A DNA stretch of 38,200 nucleotides, taken from positions 1,985,763-2,023,962 of the forward strand of contig CP070778.1 in the NCBI GenBank assembly GCA_020346245.1. Reading direction: 5' to 3'. The notes under the pieces are model-generated. The model ran no database searches. It was given only the letters and a program-made list of their open reading frames with translations, and was not told the DNA's origin. Positions 33,468-38,200 of the stretch are shown here, one piece after another; the first letter of the stretch is position 1, and each line of letters begins with the position of its first letter. The position numbers and the translations under genes were made by a program. The stretch comes from Flavobacteriaceae bacterium (GTDB lineage: Bacteria; Bacteroidota; Bacteroidia; Flavobacteriales; Flavobacteriaceae).

Positions 33468-35120
33468 ATGTTTAAACGAGCTCCCTTTTTATTAATGGCC
33501 TCAATCTTTTTTCTAGCATCCTGTAGTGACGAAACCACTGTATTTGTTGATGAACAGCAGGAGAATCTAATTCTGGAAAATGATTTCGAAAAATTAAGTG
33601 GTAGCATTAATTTCGAAAATTCTGGTGTGCTGGATATTTTTGAAGATGAACAAGTTACCAATAAAAAATTCTCCGGTGCCAAAGTTGATAAAGCCGGCGA
33701 TCATCCTTTTTCTCTTGTTGCTCAGGTAAGTCCGCCGAGCCTTGGAGGAAGTATTTTTTTAACTGCATCACACGTTGATGTTGATGGAGATTATGCTTAT
33801 GTCTCCTACAATAAGGCAGGTGAAGAATATTATGGAGCCATAGATATTGTAAATGTGACAGACCCCCACAGCCCTGTGGTAACTTCACGGCTTATCTATT
33901 TAAATTCAGATATTAACTCTTTACAATATTCAAATGGCTATTTATATGCGGTTGGGGGTCTTAACAAGGAAGCATCTTTTACGGCTACTTCCAGCTCATT
34001 TATTACTAAAATAAAGATTAACGCCGGAGGAACGATGGATATTGGTGCGGGCATACTTTATGGTTACCAACCTGGTGATAATGCAACAGATGTAACAGTC
34101 GATGGTAAGGATGTTTATGTTACCAGTGGGAAAAATGGATCTGTTACCGTATATGACGTAAAAGATTTTGCTGTTAAAAAGGAGGAATTATTCTCAGACC
34201 TGCGTTCATTGGCATACGATAACAATAAAGTGGCTTTATTGGATGCTGGCTTTGGCTTACGTATTCTGGATGATAATTTAAATACGGAGAAAGAAATTCC
34301 GATCAATTCCGATTTTGGGACATTCACCAAACGAACTGTTGATTTTTTAGATGACAAAATTGTTGTGGCCGAAGGAAGCAAAGGAGTTGGTTTATATTCC
34401 TATAGCTCAGGTACACTTGTGCAGCATATACCTATAAGCATTGATCCCAACAAAGAAGTAACAGGAGACGTAGTGAATAATGCGGTTGCTTTTAACAAGG
34501 ATGTAATATTTATGGCCAATGGAGGCGCCGGATTATCCTTGTCCGAAGACAGAGGTTCCAGTGCTTCACCATATGGTGTAATTCAGATCGATGGTTCCGT
34601 GAATTATGTAGAATCAAAAGGGGATTATGCTTTCGCCGCTTCTGGATCACAAGGCCTACAAATCATAAAATTAAACAGATTAACACAGAGTCTGGCGGCG
34701 ACTTGTACAACCCTGACAGAATATGATGGCACATCTAAACTTGTAATCAACCAGGGACAAGATATTGCCTTTAGAGGGGCAAAACGATTTATTTCTATAC
34801 AGGTAAGTGGTTCCTTGTTAATGTGCGGTTCCTGGACAGTTAAGAATGATGTTGACATAAAAAGCGATAGCGGCCTTTTGGAAATGAACGGCAATCTCTT
34901 AGTAGGCACGAATAGAAAAAGGAAAGAAATTAAACTAGAGGAAGGTACCACCTTGCGTATAGAAGGCAACCTTACTATATATGGGGACTTGGATTTAAAA
35001 GACGGATCCACAATAGAATTCATTGGCTCTGATTCCGTAGTCAATATTTTTGGCGAGGTTAAAATCGGGGACAATGTCACCATAGCTGGTGAATTTGACG
35101 ATGTTCAGAATAAGTTTTAA
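33468..35120 (+). CDS. Surface/periplasmic lipoprotein: LVIVD-like beta-propeller plus C-terminal beta-solenoid-like region
   Basis: A 550-residue lipoprotein; lipobox FLASC with lipidated Cys19. Residues about 75-405 contain repeated 'V-DGDYAYVS', 'AIDIVNVTDPHSPVV', 'DVTVDGKDVYVTSGKNGSVTVYDV' and 'GDYAFAASGSQGLQII' units, the pattern of LVIVD/propeller repeats. Residues about 425-545 change style to short repeating strands ('NGNLLVG', 'EGNLTIYGDLDL', 'VNIFGEVKIGDNVTIAGEF'), resembling a stacked beta-solenoid. No enzyme motif is visible. The 163 bp upstream contain only near-matches to a -7 element. It ends at a bidirectional terminator. Confidence 0.8.
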   Translation: MFKRAPFLLMASIFFLASCSDETTVFVDEQQENLILENDFEKLSGSINFENSGVLDIFEDEQVTNKKFSGAKVDKAGDHPFSLVAQVSPPSLGGSIFLTASHVDVDGDYAYVSYNKAGEEYYGAIDIVNVTDPHSPVVTSRLIYLNSDINSLQYSNGYLYAVGGLNKEASFTATSSSFITKIKINAGGTMDIGAGILYGYQPGDNATDVTVDGKDVYVTSGKNGSVTVYDVKDFAVKKEELFSDLRSLAYDNNKVALLDAGFGLRILDDNLNTEKEIPINSDFGTFTKRTVDFLDDKIVVAEGSKGVGLYSYSSGTLVQHIPISIDPNKEVTGDVVNNAVAFNKDVIFMANGGAGLSLSEDRGSSASPYGVIQIDGSVNYVESKGDYAFAASGSQGLQIIKLNRLTQSLAATCTTLTEYDGTSKLVINQGQDIAFRGAKRFISIQVSGSLLMCGSWTVKNDVDIKSDSGLLEMNGNLLVGTNRKRKEIKLEEGTTLRIEGNLTIYGDLDLKDGSTIEFIGSDSVVNIFGEVKIGDNVTIAGEFDDVQNKF

Positions 35121-35138
35121 TACCTTATGGACTCCATA

Positions 35139-35173
35139 AAAAAACCCTGATGTGATAAGCATCAGGGTTTTTT
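35139..35173. terminator. Bidirectional intrinsic terminator
   Basis: A 14-bp stem (35139-35152 with 35160-35173; core ACCCTGATG/CATCAGGGT) with a 7-base loop, A-run before and T-run after. It serves the propeller lipoprotein (plus) and the TlpA-like gene (minus), whose stop codons lie 19 and 18 bp away. Confidence 0.9.
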
Positions 35174-35190
35174 AATATTTTACATCATGA

Positions 35191-36300
35191 CTATTGAAGT
35201 AATTCACTGATTTTATTTTCTAAGTCCGATCCTCTTAAATTTTTAGCAATGATAACTCCATTTTCATCCAGGATGAAAGTTGCCGGGATTGCATTTACGT
35301 TATAAAGTTCAGCTATTTCATCAAAATATTGGACATTAGAAACATGGTTCCACTCTAAACCATCATCTTCAATGGCTTTGGTCCAGTCTTCAAAACGTCT
35401 GTCTAAAGAAACTCCCAGGATATTCAGACCTTTATCATGATATTTGTTATAAACCTGAACCACATTTGGATTTTCAGCCCTGCAAGGTTTGCACCAGGCG
35501 GCCCAAAAGTCTACTATGGTTACTTTTCCCAAAACATCATTTAACGCTAATTCATCACCGGTCGGGGTAGGAGCAGAAAAGTTTGGTGCCTTTACGCCAA
35601 TTGAGGTACTTACAAGCTTATCTAGTTTTGTCTTAATTCGCAGTCCAACAGATGTTTCTTTTATACTTGGATTGAGTGCATCATACAATTCTTTAATCTC
35701 CTTTTCTGGAAGTGCCTTTTTTGTTAAGACTTTCTCAATTATCAAGGCAGAAATAAGTGCTTCCGGATTTTCTTTGGCAAAATTTAGTTCGAAAGTTTTG
35801 GCTTCTTCCTGTAATTCAAAATACTCATCCCTTAAGGAGTTCATGGCAGCGGTGTCCTGAATTGCAGATGCATTCCGCATTTCATCTGACATAGATCTCG
35901 CCCTTTTTGCCATGCCCCTTGATTGTTCAAGAAAATCGGCAAATAAATCATTTTGTAAAGTTCCTTTAATCTTAGCGTAACCCAGGCTGTCTTTCTGTGC
36001 ACTAACTTCTATATTTCCATTTTCAATAACTACTGGAATATTGCCCCGAACACTATTGACAATCAAATAATGAAGCTCTGGCATTCCTGAAGCACCGCTA
36101 AATGCAAACTTTCCATTTTCTATGGTAGCGGTGTCTACTTCAATTAACTGATTTGCTTCATCAGTTTTCTTAAGGAAGACCTGAGTACCGTTCTCCACTT
36201 CACCACTTAGGGCACCTTCAATCTTAAATCCATCAGGGTTAGTATTGCACGCTAAAAGCATGCCAATTAGCAAAACCGGTAGTATTAATTTTTTCATCAT
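35191..36300 (-). CDS. TlpA-like thiol-disulfide lipoprotein with DUF4369 domain
   Basis: A 369-residue lipoprotein (lipobox MLLAC, Cys18). An N-terminal beta-rich DUF4369 domain (about 25-120) and a helical linker lead to a thioredoxin/AhpC-TSA-type fold (about 235-369). The redox motif is WCKPC (Cys270, Cys273), with the cis-Pro in 'VNAIPATFILDENG'. It probably reduces or oxidises disulfides of exported proteins, as TlpA or ResA does for cytochrome maturation. A common Bacteroidetes architecture. Two adjacent ATGs (36298 and 36295) are possible starts. The -7 element TACCTTTG is at 36318-36325. Confidence 0.92.
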   Translation of the reverse strand: MMKKLILPVLLIGMLLACNTNPDGFKIEGALSGEVENGTQVFLKKTDEANQLIEVDTATIENGKFAFSGASGMPELHYLIVNSVRGNIPVVIENGNIEVSAQKDSLGYAKIKGTLQNDLFADFLEQSRGMAKRARSMSDEMRNASAIQDTAAMNSLRDEYFELQEEAKTFELNFAKENPEALISALIIEKVLTKKALPEKEIKELYDALNPSIKETSVGLRIKTKLDKLVSTSIGVKAPNFSAPTPTGDELALNDVLGKVTIVDFWAAWCKPCRAENPNVVQVYNKYHDKGLNILGVSLDRRFEDWTKAIEDDGLEWNHVSNVQYFDEIAELYNVNAIPATFILDENGVIIAKNLRGSDLENKISELLQ

Positions 36301-36317
36301 TTTTAAAATAAGATGTG

Positions 36318-36325
36318 CAAAGGTA
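36318..36325 (-). promoter_or_regulatory. -7 element of the TlpA-like gene
   Basis: TACCTTTG on the minus strand, 17 bp before the ATG. No clear TTG at -33. Confidence 0.5.
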
Positions 36326-36401
36326 CTTATATAAGACAGAATAAAAAAAGTCCTTAGACATAAGGTTATGTTAAGGTCAGGTCTATAAAAAAAGGATTAT
36401 T

Positions 36402-36914
36402 TTAGAATTGATAGCGTATCCCAAGGGCGATATCGAAGTCAAAATTATCAGAGAAATCATTATACCCTATTATACCAAGTTCTGGACGTAGATCTAAGGA
36501 CAATAATAATGGTATGTCAAAATTATATTCTATCCCCACATTTCCAGCCGCAAATACAAATAGCCCACCATCCGGAGTAATAGGTTCATTCCCGCCGGTA
36601 CCGGGTACAGATTCAAAACTAACACTACCCAATCCTCCGCCTGCGCCATAATACCAATTAAAATTTCCGTCAATATGGCGGACCCATTCATAAAGCCCGG
36701 ACACCTTAAAAGCATCAAATTCTCTGCTGTCTCTCCAACCCAGATTTAATTCCAATCTGTGATATCTGCTTAATAATCTTTGATAGGAAATTTCTGCACC
36801 AAACCCATCACTATCACCCAGTCGAAGACCAAGGGCATTATCAGATATTTCCTGTGCGCTGATTGTAATCGTGAAAAAACACGATAGTAGTAATACCGGA
36901 TTAAAAATTTTCAT
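36402..36914 (-). CDS. Small outer-membrane beta-barrel protein
   Basis: A 170-residue protein with a signal peptide (1-20, ending TITISAQ), then eight or so amphipathic strands ('GFGAEISYQRLL', 'HRLELNLGWRD', 'FKVSGLYEWV', 'NWYYGAGGGLG', 'GNVGIEYNFD', 'LSLDLRPELGII') and a C-terminal -IRYQF, the usual barrel-assembly signal ending in an aromatic residue. The size fits an eight-stranded OmpX/PagP-like barrel. Function unknown. Its promoter is unclear; TAGATTTT on the minus strand is one base from the -7 consensus. Confidence 0.82.
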   Translation of the reverse strand: MKIFNPVLLLSCFFTITISAQEISDNALGLRLGDSDGFGAEISYQRLLSRYHRLELNLGWRDSREFDAFKVSGLYEWVRHIDGNFNWYYGAGGGLGSVSFESVPGTGGNEPITPDGGLFVFAAGNVGIEYNFDIPLLLSLDLRPELGIIGYNDFSDNFDFDIALGIRYQF

Positions 36915-36991
36915 ATGTTCAGTATTTAATTTATGTTTAAAATCTATCCCAGCTAATAAAAACTTAATTTTACACCTAAAATTGTTCTAGA

Positions 36992-38200
36992 TTGGATAAA
37001 AACCTTTTAATAGATCTTGGGAGTAGCCTGGATGGCACTTTGCAATTTGATAAGTTATCAAGGGCTCTTTATGCAACTGATGCATCGGTATACAGAAAAG
37101 TACCATTAGCGGTTGCCTTCCCAAAGGATGAAAGTGACATTATAAAACTCATACTTTTTGCAAAAAATAATGACATTGGGTTAATACCGAGAACAGCGGG
37201 TACATCACTAGCCGGACAATGTGTTGGAGATGGCATAGTGGTTGACGTATCTAAACATATGACTGAAATTCTTCATCTGGATGTTGAAGGAAAAACGGTT
37301 ACTGTCCAACCGGGAGTTATCAGAGATGAGCTCAATGAATATCTTAAAGTTCATGGCTTGTTTTTTGGACCAAATACTTCAACTTCTAATCGATGTATGA
37401 TTGGTGGTATGGTGGGAAATAATTCAAGTGGTACCACATCCATCCAATATGGTGTAACACGCGACAAAGTCATTTCTTTAAAAACAGTACTTTCCGATGG
37501 TTCCCTTGCATCCTTTGAGTCACTTACATCAGAGGAATACAAGGAAAAAATAGGGTTAAATAATCTTGAGGGTACTATTTATCGTTCATTATTTACCGAG
37601 CTGGAAAAAGAACAGACACAACAAAATATTAAGAAAGAATTTCCAAAGGATAGTATTCACAGGCGGAATACCGGTTATGCAGTGGATGAATTATTGCATA
37701 GTGACCTTTTTGGTGGCAATGAGGAGGAAATTAATATTTGTAAACTGTTAAGCGGAAGCGAAGGAACTCTGGCCTTTACAACGGAAATTACCTTGCAATT
37801 AGATGATAGTCCTCCACCGGTTTCGGCAATGGTCGTCACTCACTACAAAACACTTGAGGATTGCCTCCAGGATGTTGTTCCGGTCATGAAGCATAATTTA
37901 CATCTATGCGAAATGATGGATAAGGTGATTTTGGATTGCACAAAAAATAACAGAGAACAGTTACCCAACCGTTACTTTGTAGAAGGTGATCCTGCAGCTT
38001 TGCTTATGTTGGAGTTGAAGGATGATTCTGAAGAATCGCTTGAAGGAAATTTGAAAAAACTATTGAAAACGATAGAAAGTTCCGGACTGAGCTATTCCAA
38101 CCCCATTCTGAGGGGAAACGATATTAACAAAGCTATTTCACTTAGAAAAGCAGGTCTTGGCCTTTTAGGAAATATGGTAGGCGACAGGAAAGCGGTGGCC
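36992..38200 (+). CDS. FAD-linked oxidase / GlcD-type dehydrogenase (5' part, continues past window)
   Basis: I translated this frame directly: 403 codons are open from TTG at 36992 to the window end. The PCMH-type FAD-binding domain is clear: 'YATDASVYRKVPLAVAFPKD', 'IPRTAGTSLAGQC', 'GPNTSTSNRCMIGGMVGNN' and 'LLSGSEGTLAFTTEI'. It should oxidise a 2-hydroxyacid such as D-lactate or glycolate. Many such Bacteroidetes proteins carry a C-terminal Fe-S domain, which lies outside the window. The TTG start is forced: an in-frame TAA is at 36977-36979, and the first ATG, more than 250 bases in, would delete part of the FAD site. Confidence 0.92.
   Translation, partial: MDKNLLIDLGSSLDGTLQFDKLSRALYATDASVYRKVPLAVAFPKDESDIIKLILFAKNNDIGLIPRTAGTSLAGQCVGDGIVVDVSKHMTEILHLDVEGKTVTVQPGVIRDELNEYLKVHGLFFGPNTSTSNRCMIGGMVGNNSSGTTSIQYGVTRDKVISLKTVLSDGSLASFESLTSEEYKEKIGLNNLEGTIYRSLFTELEKEQTQQNIKKEFPKDSIHRRNTGYAVDELLHSDLFGGNEEEINICKLLSGSEGTLAFTTEITLQLDDSPPPVSAMVVTHYKTLEDCLQDVVPVMKHNLHLCEMMDKVILDCTKNNREQLPNRYFVEGDPAALLMLELKDDSEESLEGNLKKLLKTIESSGLSYSNPILRGNDINKAISLRKAGLGLLGNMVGDRKAVA

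Noticed and set aside
34625..35083. 152-codon minus-strand frame inside the propeller lipoprotein gene
   Set aside because: Antisense to a gene with a clear lipobox and repeat pattern; the long opening follows from the codon bias of the sense strand.
1..38200. CRISPR array, tRNA/rRNA genes, insertion sequence or prophage
   Set aside because: Reading both strands showed no regularly spaced repeats, cloverleaf genes, transposase, integrase or phage structural genes.

Overview
The window looks like chromosome of a member of the Flavobacteriaceae (Bacteroidetes), probably marine. It is AT-rich and has almost no Shine-Dalgarno sequences. Many promoters carry the Bacteroidetes -7 element TAnnTTTG, sometimes with TTG about 18-22 bases upstream. 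Gene content also fits: an E1 alpha/beta fusion, GH16 glucanase, DUF4369/TlpA lipoprotein, OmpA-type lipoprotein, outer-membrane barrels and the Bacteroidetes forms of UvrA and GlmM. No tRNA, rRNA, IS element, CRISPR array or prophage was seen.

Layout. 1-4919: recG (3' end off the window), then an M1 aminopeptidase coupled to a patatin-like lipase. 4935-8307 (minus): a small membrane protein, a degenerate OmpA-like protein, and a DsrE-like + M20 amidohydrolase pair. 8435-12432 (plus): a UvrD/PcrA helicase with a TTG start, a GH16 glucanase and a YciO/Sua5 protein, closed by a symmetrical terminator shared with the OmpA lipoprotein at 12487. 13437-16309: a glycosyltransferase and a stand-alone HsdR_N-type nuclease domain, divergent from holA, then a DoxX protein. 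16629-22035 and on to 25634 (minus): E1 fusion, an M1-like pseudo-peptidase fused to a beta-barrel, a LOG-family hydrolase and uvrA. 25930-27864: a divergent locus with an S24 (LexA/CI-type) repressor facing a small QLSLF-ending protein and a TIGR03915 DNA-metabolism protein. 27924-36914: gamma-glutamyltransferase + ACP phosphodiesterase, glmM, an LpxL-type acyltransferase divergent from a rhomboid protease, a beta-propeller lipoprotein, a TlpA-type lipoprotein and a small barrel. 36992-end: the 5' part of a FAD-linked oxidase.

The most interesting part is the divergent region 26900-27105. Three near-identical 11-bp sites (GGA-N5-TCC, all A/T inside) lie between two opposed promoters. One sits inside the -33/-7 spacer of the repressor promoter and one abuts the -7 element of the opposite promoter. 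This is the architecture of an autoregulated, damage-responsive (SOS-like) switch. It would control a 63-residue protein ending in a consensus sliding-clamp-binding peptide and a TIGR03915 protein. The radical SAM partner usual for TIGR03915 is not next to it.

Other themes are catalytically eroded paralogues (OmpA-like at 5572, M1-like at 19198, a GH16 whose lipobox Cys is Tyr), three genes whose only possible starts are TTG, and very short predicted mRNA leaders.
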